This document shows positions 1 to 7,815 of a stretch of 64,000 nt of DNA, piece by piece. Both the position numbers and the translations under genes were made by a program. The notes beneath the pieces were generated by a model. The model did no database searches, was not told where the DNA came from, and saw only the letters and a list, made by a program, of their open reading frames with translations. Position 1 is the first letter of the stretch; every line of letters starts with the position of its first letter. The stretch comes from an uncultured Subdoligranulum sp. (GTDB lineage: Bacteria > Bacillota > Clostridia > Oscillospirales > Ruminococcaceae): NCBI GenBank assembly GCA_904374465.1, contig CAJFFY010000002.1, forward strand, positions 55,325 through 119,324, written 5' to 3'.

Positions 1-573
1 GCCCCGGGGGCCATCATCGACTTGAACCCGGGCGAAAAAATTGAAACAGCTTCCCCCAACCGGCCCAATGCCAAATTTGAGGCATTCTACGACGCCATGG
101 TAAAGCAGATCGGAACAGCACTGGAAATCCCGCCGGAAGTGCTACACAAGGCGTTTAACTCCAACTACTCGGCAGCGCGCGGCGCGTTGAACGAATTTTG
201 GCGGGTTTGCGATATGAACCGCGGATGGTTTGTGGAAAAGTTCTGCCAGCCGATTTATGTGGCCTGGTTCAGTGAGGCCGTAGCCAGAGGACGCATCAAC
301 GCCCCCGGCTTTTTTAATGACCCGCTGACGGCGCAGGCCTACACCAACTGCCGTTGGAACGGACCGGCCAGAACCAACCTGAACCCTGTGCAGGAAGTGG
401 ATGCTGCCGAACGCCGGGTAGCCGCCGGATTCAGCACAGCAGAGGAAGAAACCGCCCAAATGACAGGGGGGAGCTACGCAGCCAATATCCGGCAGAGAAA
501 GATTGAAGCACAGATGAGAAAGGAGGTCGATGACATTGCCGATGCACAGCAAAACACCCAGGGCAACAAATAA
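1..573 (+). CDS. Phage portal protein, lambda gpB family (C-terminal part, cut by window edge)
   Basis: The reading frame is open from base 1 with no start, so only about 190 C-terminal residues are present. Portal proteins form the dodecameric ring at the capsid vertex through which DNA is packaged and the tail is joined. The visible segment has the family-typical stretch LNPGEKIE, then NAKFEAFYDAM, the helix QIGTALEIPPEVLHKAF and SNYSAARGALNEFWR, which match lambda-type portals. The tail end is rich in Glu/Lys, as is usual. The following protease gene starts inside its last 44 bases, so the two are translationally coupled as in lambda head operons. Terminase genes are expected just to the left. 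Confidence 0.85.
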   Translation, partial: APGAIIDLNPGEKIETASPNRPNAKFEAFYDAMVKQIGTALEIPPEVLHKAFNSNYSAARGALNEFWRVCDMNRGWFVEKFCQPIYVAWFSEAVARGRINAPGFFNDPLTAQAYTNCRWNGPARTNLNPVQEVDAAERRVAAGFSTAEEETAQMTGGSYAANIRQRKIEAQMRKEVDDIADAQQNTQGNK

Positions 574-1675
574 GCCTTTTTGGCGGTTTGAAAATAACGC
601 GGACGGAACCGCGGAACTGTATTTATACGGAACGATCTCGGAAACGACATGGTGGGGAGATGAAGTGACACCCGCCATTTTTTTGAGCGATCTGAAAGCA
701 CTGGGGCAAATAAGCAAACTGGTGGTGCGCATCAACTCCGGCGGAGGGGATGTTTTTGCAGCTCAAACCATTGGCAACAACCTGGAAACGTGCGGAGCTT
801 ATACGGAGTGCCACATAGACGGCGTATGCGGAAGCGCAGCCACAATCGTGGCAAGCCACTGCAAAAAAGTGGTCGCGGCGTATGATGCTACCTACATGAT
901 ACACAAGCCACAACTGGGATTGGATGACTACTTTGAGGAACACGATCTGCGGGCGCTGGCGGATGCACTGAAAACGGTACGCACAAATATTTTGAGTGCG
1001 TATCAGATTAAAACAGGAAGGCCGGTAGAAGAACTTGCCCAGGAAATGGATGCCACGTCGTGGTGGACCGCTTCGGAAGCAAAAGAGCATGGGTTTATAG
1101 ACGAAGTAGATACTTATGCGCGTGTGGGACAGGTAGAAAATCGGGCGGGAGTGCTGTTTGTGAACAGCGTGAGCACCGGAATCCCCTATGCAGAAGCAGA
1201 AAAACACTTTGGGAAAACCCCGGAAACCACCGGGGTTTCTAATACATCGAAATTGCCGAACAACGAGGAGGAAAGCCAGATGGCAGAAAAAATCATTCGG
1301 ACAGTGGACGAGCTGTGTGCCGCCTATCCCGACCTGGTGAATCAGATCATCCAGGACGCGACCACGCAGGAGCGCCAGCGCATCCACGACATCGAGGACA
1401 CCATGCTGCCCGGCGGTGAGAACATCGCCAACGACGCCAAGTATACGCATCCCATGAGTGCTGCCGATTTTGCGGTAGCGCTCATTCGTGACCAGAAGCA
1501 GAACGGCGCCCACTACCTGCAGAACGTCAATGACGACGCCAAGAACGGCGGCGCCAATGGCGTGGGACAGGCTGCGCCCGGCAGCAACCCGAAGGAAGAT
1601 ACCCCGAAGGACAGCGAGGGCAACGACTTCATGGCATCGTTGAAGAAAGCCGCCCGCGACCCTTCCAAGGCGTAA
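530..1675 (+). CDS. Head maturation protease (ClpP/SppA-like fold, lambda gpC type) with C-terminal scaffold region
   Basis: Serine protease that cleaves portal/scaffold during prohead maturation. Residues about 28-200 carry the ClpP-like fold: INSGGGDV near residue 68, the nucleophile in DGVCGSAA (Ser102) and the catalytic His in YMIHKP (His125). Residues about 250-381 form a separate charged, Gly/Asn-rich segment resembling a scaffold. An in-frame ATG at 1280 with its own strong ribosome binding site (GAGGAGG at 1265-1271) would make that segment alone, as lambda Nu3 is made inside gene C. The start at 530 follows AAGGAGG at 520-526 closely; ATG 542 is an alternative. It overlaps the portal gene end by 44 bases. 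Confidence 0.85.
   Translation: MTLPMHSKTPRATNKPFWRFENNADGTAELYLYGTISETTWWGDEVTPAIFLSDLKALGQISKLVVRINSGGGDVFAAQTIGNNLETCGAYTECHIDGVCGSAATIVASHCKKVVAAYDATYMIHKPQLGLDDYFEEHDLRALADALKTVRTNILSAYQIKTGRPVEELAQEMDATSWWTASEAKEHGFIDEVDTYARVGQVENRAGVLFVNSVSTGIPYAEAEKHFGKTPETTGVSNTSKLPNNEEESQMAEKIIRTVDELCAAYPDLVNQIIQDATTQERQRIHDIEDTMLPGGENIANDAKYTHPMSAADFAVALIRDQKQNGAHYLQNVNDDAKNGGANGVGQAAPGSNPKEDTPKDSEGNDFMASLKKAARDPSKA
1280..1675 (+). CDS. Putative nested capsid scaffold protein (internal start inside the protease gene)
   Basis: Same frame as the protease; the predicted product is 131 residues beginning MAEKIIRTVDEL. Evidence is positional: GAGGAGGAAA at 1265-1274 sits 8 bases before ATG 1280, a far better ribosome binding site than chance would put inside a coding region. 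The segment it would start corresponds to the non-protease C-terminal domain. The product is acidic, rich in Gly, Asn and Asp at 85-115 and ends in a basic helix (MASLKKAARDPSKA), the usual capsid-binding end of scaffolds. In lambda the scaffold Nu3 is produced in exactly this nested way. Expression is inferred, not shown. Confidence 0.6.
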   Translation: MAEKIIRTVDELCAAYPDLVNQIIQDATTQERQRIHDIEDTMLPGGENIANDAKYTHPMSAADFAVALIRDQKQNGAHYLQNVNDDAKNGGANGVGQAAPGSNPKEDTPKDSEGNDFMASLKKAARDPSKA

Positions 1676-1687
1676 AGGAGGACCACT

Positions 1688-2035
1688 ATGGAGTACGATC
1701 TGACCCCGAAAACCTTCACCCATGAACCCAAGCAGTTTATTGCCGGTATGGCGGAAATCATCACCGCCGTGAAGCCTGCCTCGGCTGCGCTGAAAGAGCA
1801 CGCACCGGTTATTCTGGATTCTTCCGGCAAGCTGGCCCCCGTGACGGACAGCGCCGGGACTGCCCAGGTAACGGGCCTGTACGGTATTACCGCAGGACCG
1901 GCCGCCAAAGCGGATGACGAAGTGGTTGTGTACCTGACCGGCGAATTTTTTGCCGACGGCCTGCAACTGGAAAGCAGCGTGGAAGTAGCCGACGTGGAAG
2001 TGCCCCTGCGCAATCTGGGCATTTTCTTGAAGTAA
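1688..2035 (+). CDS. Head decoration protein (lambda gpD-like)
   Basis: A 115-residue protein of the HDPD type that trimerises on the outside of the expanded capsid and stabilises it. It sits between the protease/scaffold and the major capsid gene, the classical lambda C-D-E order. It is all-beta in character, with a Gly/Ala-rich middle (TGLYGITAGPAAKADDEV) and a VYLTGEFF strand typical of the family. The ribosome binding site AAAGGAGG lies at 1674-1681, overlapping the stop of the previous gene. Length is that of the family. Confidence 0.85.
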   Translation: MEYDLTPKTFTHEPKQFIAGMAEIITAVKPASAALKEHAPVILDSSGKLAPVTDSAGTAQVTGLYGITAGPAAKADDEVVVYLTGEFFADGLQLESSVEVADVEVPLRNLGIFLK

Positions 2036-2054
2036 GAAAGGAGGAATACGAACT

Positions 2055-3107
2055 ATGGCAGACAACCTGATCAGCATTTATGACCCCCGGACCCTGGCGG
2101 GTGTTGTGCGGATGAACCCGCCCACCCACACGTTCCTGAAAGACACCTTCTTCACCAACCTGCGGCTGTCTCCCACTGAAAGCGTGGACATCGACCTGGT
2201 GAAGGGAAACCGCAAAATGGCGGCGTTTATCCATCCGCTGGTGGGTGGCGAGATCGTGCGCGAGATCGGATATGAAACCAAGAGCTATGTGCCCCCGCTG
2301 CTGAACCCGGAAACCATCACCACCGCCGACAGCCTGATGAAGCGGATGCCGGGAGAAAGCCTGTACAGCGGCCGTACCCCGGCGGACCGTGCTGCCGAAA
2401 AGCTGACCCAGGATTACAACAAGCTGAACGACATGATCACCCGCCGCGAGGAATGGATGTGCGCCCAGGTACTGACAACCGGCAGCGTGCCCGTGAAAGG
2501 CAAGGGCGTCGATGATGTCATCGACTTCGGCCTGACCAACAAGGAAACCCTGCAGAATACCAAAAAGTGGGATGGAACGGCAAAAAACATCCTGGGCGAT
2601 CTGCGCCGCTGGAAAAAGACGGTGCAGCAGAACGGGTTTGCTAATGTGGACGTGGCTATTCTGGGTTCTCTGGCTGCCGATGCGCTGCAGAGCGATGACA
2701 AGATCATGAAGCTGCTGGACAACCGACGCATCGAGATCGGCAACCTGGGATTCCGGGAAATGCCCAACGGTGTGACCTGGATTGGCTATCTGGCTGACCC
2801 CGGCCTGAACCTGTACATGTACAACGAGGTTTACCTGGACGACTGGACCGAGCCGGAGTCGCCCACCACCAAGCCGCTGATCCCCGACAACATGTGCCTG
2901 CTGCTGCCCCGCAATGCCAACTTCATGCGCGCTTACGGCATGTGCACTTACCTGGATGACAACGGCCTGTGGGTGACGGCTGACGCTGACCGCATCCTGC
3001 GCAGCTATGTGAAGCACGGGCCTGATCGCCGGATGCTGGAAGCCCAGAGCCACCCCCTGATGATTCCCGACAAGGTGGACAGCTGGTTCGCGGCAACTGT
3101 CCTGTGA
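2055..3107 (+). CDS. Major capsid protein (lambda gpE family)
   Basis: A 350-residue HK97-fold capsid subunit of the gpE family. Recognisable features are the N-terminal SIYDPRTLAGVV, the TFLKDTFF segment followed by VDIDLVKGNRKMAAF, and the conserved Tyr/Pro stretch KSYVPPLLNPETIT. The C-terminal domain contains DRRMLEAQSHPLMIPD, near the usual end of the family. It is preceded by AAAGGAGG at 2037-2044. It follows the decoration protein by 19 bases and overlaps the next open frame only if a non-preferred upstream start were used. Length matches lambda E (341 residues). Confidence 0.92.
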   Translation: MADNLISIYDPRTLAGVVRMNPPTHTFLKDTFFTNLRLSPTESVDIDLVKGNRKMAAFIHPLVGGEIVREIGYETKSYVPPLLNPETITTADSLMKRMPGESLYSGRTPADRAAEKLTQDYNKLNDMITRREEWMCAQVLTTGSVPVKGKGVDDVIDFGLTNKETLQNTKKWDGTAKNILGDLRRWKKTVQQNGFANVDVAILGSLAADALQSDDKIMKLLDNRRIEIGNLGFREMPNGVTWIGYLADPGLNLYMYNEVYLDDWTEPESPTTKPLIPDNMCLLLPRNANFMRAYGMCTYLDDNGLWVTADADRILRSYVKHGPDRRMLEAQSHPLMIPDKVDSWFAATVL

Positions 3108-3127
3108 TCGAGCCGGGAGGAAGCACT

Positions 3128-3520
3128 GTGAGTGTCGAGATTGACCAGGAACTCCCCGAAAGCGGTATGAATACAAAACGCCTTACCTTCAAAGAGGCCG
3201 TAGCCGCAGACATCGACGCCGTGTTTTTTAACGAAATGGAACACGCGACGCTGCACTCGGTTGACGGGAAGGAACTGTGGATTATCACGGATGAAAACAT
3301 CTTGAAGGACCGGCAAGCGCACTGGGAAGGGGGCGCCAAGCAGAGCTTTGATAGTGGGCTGTATGTTGGTGACTTCCTGTTCTTTGTGCGCGTGAAGGAC
3401 TTTGGAGCGCGCCCGAAAATCGGAAGGACACTAATACTGGACGGCCGGAGATATTCCGTTCTGAACGTAGAAGAAGATGCGGGAGTATATTCGATTACGC
3501 TGCAGAGGATACGACAATGA
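3128..3520 (+). CDS. Putative head-tail connector / stopper protein
   Basis: A 130-residue protein immediately after the capsid gene, the position of head-completion proteins (lambda gpFI/gpFII region). The GTG at 3128 is chosen as the start because GGGAGG at 3115-3120 lies 7 bases upstream; the earlier in-frame GTG at 3104 has no such site. The C-terminal half (GARPKIGRTLILDGRRYSV then YSITLQRIRQ) looks like the beta-barrel of gpFII-like stopper proteins. The family assignment is inference from position and these short features. The stop overlaps the next start (ATGA at 3517-3520). Confidence 0.5.
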   Translation: MSVEIDQELPESGMNTKRLTFKEAVAADIDAVFFNEMEHATLHSVDGKELWIITDENILKDRQAHWEGGAKQSFDSGLYVGDFLFFVRVKDFGARPKIGRTLILDGRRYSVLNVEEDAGVYSITLQRIRQ

Positions 3521-4227
3521 GCATGGTGTTTTATGATGCCGGCAGCATGACAATCGGTGTAGATTCGTCACAAGTAGAAGAACGGCTGGGAGAAATTCGC
3601 AACAAGGCCCCGGCGGTTATCAAGGTGGCAGCAAACTATACCGCACGCGAAACGAGAAAAGAAATGCTCCGGCGAGCGCTAAACCGATACGCCGTGAACG
3701 CCAAGGGAAAGGAAAAGATCCAGGGACTAAAGCAGAGGGTGAAAGCGACGAACGCAAATCCGGCTGCGGTGCTTTGGATTGGTGGAAACGCGGGTATGCG
3801 ATCTGACCTGGCGTATTTCCGTCATCAAGACACAGCCGCACACAGCGGAAGGGATTGGAAAAACGGACCGGAGGTATTCCGAGCACAGGTTCTGAAACGC
3901 GGCGGAATGAAAAAACTATCCGGCAGCGACGGCGGAAGCAAGGGGTTCTTGGCACATTTTTCCAGCGGGCATATCGGAATGATACAGAGAGTGATCGGGT
4001 CGAGCACGAACCGAATGACGACATACACAGGCGCGGCGCGGTGGAAAAACGCGCAGGGGAAGGTTGAGAAAACCAGGACCTACTCCGCTCCGTCCGGAAC
4101 GGCAATGCACCGGACCGTGTGGTACAAGGAAGAAGCGGCCCAATATGCCCAGGATACGTTGCAGAGAAAACTTGAAGATCAGATCGAAAAGGTGATTGCT
4201 CGCGCAGCAGCAAAGTCGGGAAGGTGA
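3517..4227 (+). CDS. Minor tail protein Z-like (gpZ) tail completion protein
   Basis: A 236-residue protein resembling prophage minor tail protein Z of lambda-like phages, which helps terminate or join the tail. Supporting features are the N-terminal helix with repeated basic residues (AANYTARETRKEMLRRAL) and the Ser/Gly-rich central loop. The C-terminal motif YSAPSGTAMHRTVWYKE is followed by a coiled helix to the end. It is translated by overlap with the previous stop (ATGA). Neighbours are the putative connector upstream and a tail-terminator candidate downstream, consistent with a head-tail joining cluster. Confidence 0.65.
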   Translation: MSMVFYDAGSMTIGVDSSQVEERLGEIRNKAPAVIKVAANYTARETRKEMLRRALNRYAVNAKGKEKIQGLKQRVKATNANPAAVLWIGGNAGMRSDLAYFRHQDTAAHSGRDWKNGPEVFRAQVLKRGGMKKLSGSDGGSKGFLAHFSSGHIGMIQRVIGSSTNRMTTYTGAARWKNAQGKVEKTRTYSAPSGTAMHRTVWYKEEAAQYAQDTLQRKLEDQIEKVIARAAAKSGR

Positions 4228-4231
4228 CACG

Positions 4232-4747
4232 ATGGCAAAAGGGTATACGGCGCGCATGATGCAGCTGGCGATGATCGAGGAACTGGAAGGTCTGTTCAAG
4301 GACAAAAAGTTCAACGGCCAGCAGAGCAAAAAAAGCCTGAAAGTGTTCAAACAAAATTTGCCAATCGACGACGGAAACGACGAGGACGCCGATACTGACG
4401 CAGCAGCGTCGCCGTATATTGTGGTGATTCTGGGAGAAGGAAGCATCAAAGACCCGGACAGCCCACAGATCGTAAGCGTGATGCTGACAATCTGCTGCTA
4501 TGACGAAGGAAAAGAGCGCGAAGGGTACGAGGATGTCCAAAACATCATTGAGGACATTCTGCAGCATTTTTGCGTGTCACCGCAGTTTGGAGCGGCTTTT
4601 GAGGTCATGAGAGAAACAGACCACGAAATGCAGTGGGCTATACAGCAGGACGACACATACCCGTACTACTTTGGGGCGGTGTTGTTGGACGTAACCGTCC
4701 CGGCAATGACGGGAGATCAGAACAAAAATTGGGGGGACATGATATGA
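4232..4747 (+). CDS. Phage tail terminator-like hypothetical protein
   Basis: A 171-residue protein, not confidently recognised. ATG 4232 is preferred over an upstream in-frame codon because it follows GGGAAGGTG at 4218-4226. It has an N-terminal helix, an acidic low-complexity patch (DDGNDEDADTDAAA, about residues 47-60), then alternating strands and helices (PYIVVILGEG, VSVMLTICCYD, GYEDVQNIIEDI). This architecture and its place just before the tail sheath fit a tail-completion/terminator protein (P2 gpR/gpS or lambda gpU role). The function is inferred from position. Confidence 0.5.
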   Translation: MAKGYTARMMQLAMIEELEGLFKDKKFNGQQSKKSLKVFKQNLPIDDGNDEDADTDAAASPYIVVILGEGSIKDPDSPQIVSVMLTICCYDEGKEREGYEDVQNIIEDILQHFCVSPQFGAAFEVMRETDHEMQWAIQQDDTYPYYFGAVLLDVTVPAMTGDQNKNWGDMI

Positions 4748-5013
4748 GCGAAAAGACCGTGCCGGCTGCGCAGAAGGCAGCGGCAAAGAAGGCCAAAGGC
4801 CCGCTGGTTTACTGCGGGCCTACGGTGAGAGGGGTGGCAAAACAATTTACCGTGTACACCAACGGAATCCCCTCTGCACTGGAAAAGTACATGACGGAAC
4901 GCCCGGAAGCGCGGAGCCTGCTGGTGCCCGTTGAACGGATGCCCCAGACTCGCGAGAATCTGCGCAAGAAGGGAACCGCGGAAGCGGTTATTTTTGAAAA
5001 GCTGATGAAGTAA
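4744..5013 (+). CDS. Small phage protein upstream of the tail sheath
   Basis: An 89-residue basic protein starting at the ATG that overlaps the previous stop (ATGA at 4744-4747). The N-terminus is Ala/Lys-rich (AAQKAAAKKAKGP), followed by a compact beta-like segment (VRGVAKQFTVYTNGIPSAL) and a helical C-terminus. Proteins of this size and composition commonly sit just before the sheath gene in P2/Mu-like phages of Firmicutes; their role is unknown. An upstream in-frame ATG at 4633 lies inside the preceding gene and has no ribosome binding site. Confidence 0.6.
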   Translation: MSEKTVPAAQKAAAKKAKGPLVYCGPTVRGVAKQFTVYTNGIPSALEKYMTERPEARSLLVPVERMPQTRENLRKKGTAEAVIFEKLMK

Positions 5014-5026
5014 GGAGGAAGCAAAG

Positions 5027-6478
5027 ATGCCTTACAAACATGGAGTATACATCACCGAGAATCCGACGGCTATTTCCGCCCCTGTTGAAACGAATGCCGG
5101 AGTGCAGATCGTGATCGGTACGGCGCCGGTCAATCTGCTGGCGGACCCTGCGGGCGCGGTAAACAAGCCGATTTTGGTCAATACATACGCGGAAGCTGTG
5201 GCGGCAGTTGGGTTTTCCAAAGACTTTGCCAGCTACACGCTGTGCGATGCCATCAGCGCAAGTTTCCAGGTGGTTGGAGCTGGGCCGCTGGTGCTTATCA
5301 ACGTGCTTGACCCGGCAAAGCATACGACGGCGCTTGAGGAAACCACTGTGCAGGTCAACAACAAGGCCGCTCTGCTGGAACAGACTGGAATCCTGCTGAA
5401 CGAGCTGAAGGTCAAGAAAGAGGAAACGCCGCTGACTGCAGGCCAGGATTATACAGCGACCTTTGACGACGACGGTTATGTCGTTATTGCCTTGCTGGAA
5501 AGCGGTGCCGGGACGGGCGCCACCACGTTGAAGGTGAGCGGAAAGCGTATTGACCCCGACAAGGTCAGCGAGGAAGATATTGTCGGCGGCGTGGATGTTT
5601 CGTCCGGAGCCGAAACCGGAATGGAGGTTATTCGCCAGGTCTACCCCAAGCTGGGCATTGTTCCCGGACTGCTGCTGGCACCGCGATACAGCAGCAAGGC
5701 GACAGTCGCGGCGGCGCTGCAGGCGAAATGCACTGACATCAACGGGTGTTTTAAGGCTTTCTGCATCGTAGACATCGACAGCGGAGAAACCGGAGCCAAA
5801 AAGTACACCGACGTGAAGAAGAAAAAAGAAGCTGCGGCGGTCAGCAGCGAGTACAGCGCAGCGGTGTGGCCGTTTGCCAAGGTTGGAGATGTGATCTATG
5901 CAGGCAGCTCTATGCTTGCCGCTGCGCTGGCTTACAGCGACGCGCAAAACGACGACACTCCCAATGTCAGCCCCTCCAACCAGAGCGTTGCCATCAGTGC
6001 GGCTTGCCTGGAGGACGGGACGGAGGTGTACCTGGACCAGCAGCAGGCCAACGAGGTCAACGGCATGGGAGTTGTGACCTGGCTTAACTTTAACGGCTGG
6101 CGCGCCTGGGGCAATAATACATCGGCGTACCCCGGAACCACGGACCCGAAGGACCGGTGGATTGGGTGTCGGCGCTTTATGAGCTATGCGGCAAACACCT
6201 TTGTTACGAGCTATTTCCAGAAGGTGGACGGCGTACTGAACAGCCGCCTTATCGAGAGCATTGTGGACAGCGAAAACATGCGTGGGAACGCATTTGTGGC
6301 GCGGGGCGTTTGCGGCTCTTACCGTGTGGAATACAACGAAGCCGAGAACCCTGCTTCCCAGCTGCTCGACGGGCACCTTGTGCTGCATATGTATATGTCC
6401 CCCTTCCCGCCCGCGGAAGTCATTGAGGACATCATCGAGTATGATGCCAGCGCCCTGGAAACTGCGATGGCACAGTGA
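5027..6478 (+). CDS. Contractile tail sheath protein
   Basis: A 483-residue sheath subunit that polymerises around the tail tube and contracts on infection. The N-terminus (MPYKHGVYITENPTAISAP) and the family landmarks GVQIVIGTAPVNL, AAVGFSKDFASYTLCDAI and the C-terminal LVLHMYMSPFPPAEVIEDIIEYD are typical of the phage tail sheath family. The mid-region contains the insertion domain (LKVSGKRIDPDKVSEEDI). It follows AAGGAGG at 5012-5018 and is directly upstream of the tube gene, the invariant order in contractile-tailed phages. Its presence identifies the phage as a myovirus. Confidence 0.95.
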   Translation: MPYKHGVYITENPTAISAPVETNAGVQIVIGTAPVNLLADPAGAVNKPILVNTYAEAVAAVGFSKDFASYTLCDAISASFQVVGAGPLVLINVLDPAKHTTALEETTVQVNNKAALLEQTGILLNELKVKKEETPLTAGQDYTATFDDDGYVVIALLESGAGTGATTLKVSGKRIDPDKVSEEDIVGGVDVSSGAETGMEVIRQVYPKLGIVPGLLLAPRYSSKATVAAALQAKCTDINGCFKAFCIVDIDSGETGAKKYTDVKKKKEAAAVSSEYSAAVWPFAKVGDVIYAGSSMLAAALAYSDAQNDDTPNVSPSNQSVAISAACLEDGTEVYLDQQQANEVNGMGVVTWLNFNGWRAWGNNTSAYPGTTDPKDRWIGCRRFMSYAANTFVTSYFQKVDGVLNSRLIESIVDSENMRGNAFVARGVCGSYRVEYNEAENPASQLLDGHLVLHMYMSPFPPAEVIEDIIEYDASALETAMAQ

Positions 6479-6491
6479 GGAGGGATGACGA

Positions 6492-7016
6492 GTGATTAGC
6501 AACAACTTTGTACCTGAGAAAATCAATGAGTACAACGTCTACACCAACGGAACCAAGATGATCGGCCTGACCGAGGAGGTGGCTCTCCCCGAGATCAAGA
6601 TGAAGAGCAGCACTGTGGAGGGGCCTGGAATCAAGGGCGAAATCGACAGCCCTACGATTGGACAGTTCGAGAGCATGGAAGCCACGCTGAAATTTCGCAC
6701 GCTGTATTCCAGCGCTACCGATTTGCTGGACCCCACGGCCACACAGAACCTGACCCTGCGCGCGGCACAGCAAGTGCTTGACCGCACGAGCGGTTACGCC
6801 TTTAAGAGCCTGCGGGTGGTGCTGGGCGGGCGCACCAAGAGTTTCAACCCCGGAAAAGTTCAGCGCGGCGAGTCGATGGACGCCGAACTGACCGTCGAGG
6901 TTACCTACTACATGGTCGAGGTAGACGGGCAGCAGGTGCTCTTGATCGACAAGCTGAACGATGTCTACATTGTGAACGGAAAAGACCTGCTGGCAACCAT
7001 CAACTCTATGATCTGA
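6492..7016 (+). CDS. Major tail tube protein (P2 gpFII-like)
   Basis: A 174-residue inner-tube protein. It starts at GTG 6492, which lies 8 bases after the GAGGAGGG at 6477-6484. The sequence MISNNFVPEKINEYNVYTNG, the GLTEEVALPEIKMKSS segment and the closing YYMVEVDGQQVLLIDKLN match P2 FII-family tubes, which form hexameric beta-barrel rings inside the sheath. It is followed by a strong hairpin at 7021-7046, which may adjust the high expression of sheath and tube relative to the downstream tail genes. Confidence 0.92.
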   Translation: MISNNFVPEKINEYNVYTNGTKMIGLTEEVALPEIKMKSSTVEGPGIKGEIDSPTIGQFESMEATLKFRTLYSSATDLLDPTATQNLTLRAAQQVLDRTSGYAFKSLRVVLGGRTKSFNPGKVQRGESMDAELTVEVTYYMVEVDGQQVLLIDKLNDVYIVNGKDLLATINSMI

Positions 7017-7020
7017 ATGC

Positions 7021-7053
7021 CCGCCCTGGCGACTGAGCCAGGGCGGCTGTTTT
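7021..7053 (+). terminator. Hairpin between tail tube and chaperone genes (partial terminator)
   Basis: CCGCCCTGGC (7021-7030) pairs perfectly with GCCAGGGCGG (7037-7046) around a 6-base loop, followed by CTGTTTTG. It is a 10-base-pair GC-rich stem with a short T run, so probably a weak or read-through Rho-independent terminator that reduces transcription after the abundant sheath/tube genes. Confidence 0.65.
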
Positions 7054-7072
7054 GTAAGAAAGGAAAAACACC

Positions 7073-7654
7073 ATGGAAAAAATCAAACTGTGCAAGCCGT
7101 TCTCCTTTGAGGGCAAGGAATACACCGAAGTTGAGCTGAAGCATCTGGACGAAATGACGGTGAAAGATGTGATCGAGGTCCAGAAGGAAACCGCAGCAAA
7201 CGCTTCGGCGACGTTGGCAACCGTGTCCAGCACAGCCTTCATCATTGGGCTGCTGGCTCGCGCCGCCGAAATGCCGGTGGAATTCTTCAAGCTGATGCCC
7301 ATGCAGAGCATGAAAGAAGCGCGAATGGAAATCATGAAGCGCTTCGGAAGCAACGAGAAAAAACCGCATGACGGGAAACTGGAACTGGAAAAGCCTTATA
7401 CCTACAAGGGCAAGAGCTACACCGTGGTGGAGTTTCCGGGCGCGTCGAAGCTGTGCGGAATGGACATGATGGAGGCCGAAGATACCATCGCAGAGGAAGG
7501 GTTTGTGGCGCCGTACCCGCAAGGAAACTACCTGTATTGCTGCGTTCTGATGGCACGCGCAAGCGGGCTTCCGGAAGAGTTCTTCACCGGCCTGCCGATG
7601 AACGAAGCCACAAAGATCAAGAACGCGGTCGAGAGCAAAGATTTTTTCGAGTAA
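7073..7654 (+). CDS. Tail assembly chaperone (gpE/gpG-type), internally duplicated; 0-frame product
   Basis: A 193-residue chaperone that coats the tape measure protein during tail assembly. It contains two copies of one module. Copy 1 (about residues 3-100) has KLCKPFSFEGKEYTEVEL then ARAAEMPVEFFKLMPM. Copy 2 (about 103-193) has LEKPYTYKGKSYTVVEF then MARASGLPEEFFTGLPM. Single-copy versions (about 90-100 residues) are usual, so this is a fused tandem duplication. The last codons carry a T TTT TTC slippery site (7642-7648) just before the stop, allowing a -1 shift into the downstream frame. It lies between the tube and the tape measure, the standard chaperone position. Confidence 0.85.
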   Translation: MEKIKLCKPFSFEGKEYTEVELKHLDEMTVKDVIEVQKETAANASATLATVSSTAFIIGLLARAAEMPVEFFKLMPMQSMKEARMEIMKRFGSNEKKPHDGKLELEKPYTYKGKSYTVVEFPGASKLCGMDMMEAEDTIAEEGFVAPYPQGNYLYCCVLMARASGLPEEFFTGLPMNEATKIKNAVESKDFFE

Positions 7655-7815
7655 GGGGCGGGGGAAAAGCACTTCGGAAGTGTGCGCTGCAGCTTTCACA
7701 AGCAACGCATAGTGGATTTCTTGAATACATGAAGCTGCCCGCCCGCCAGCTCGTCGAAATCAATAACGAGGTAGCGGACGAATGGCAAAGACAACGGAAC
7801 TTGAACTTGCGATAA
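7073..7815 (+). CDS. Frameshifted tail chaperone fusion (gpE-E'/G-T type, -1 programmed frameshift)
   Basis: Join of 7073-7648 with the -1 frame 7648-7815, giving about 247 residues (192 + 55). The shift site T TTT TTC at 7642-7648 (codons GAT TTT TTC) is a canonical -1 heptamer. It sits two codons before the 0-frame stop TAA (7652-7654). The -1 frame then stays open for 55 codons and ends inside the start of the tape measure gene. The added tail (GFLEYMKLPARQLVEINNE, then a basic amphipathic end) has the short helical look of gpE'/gpT extensions. This arrangement is conserved in lambda G-GT and P2 E-E' loci; frameshifting here is inferred. Confidence 0.75.
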
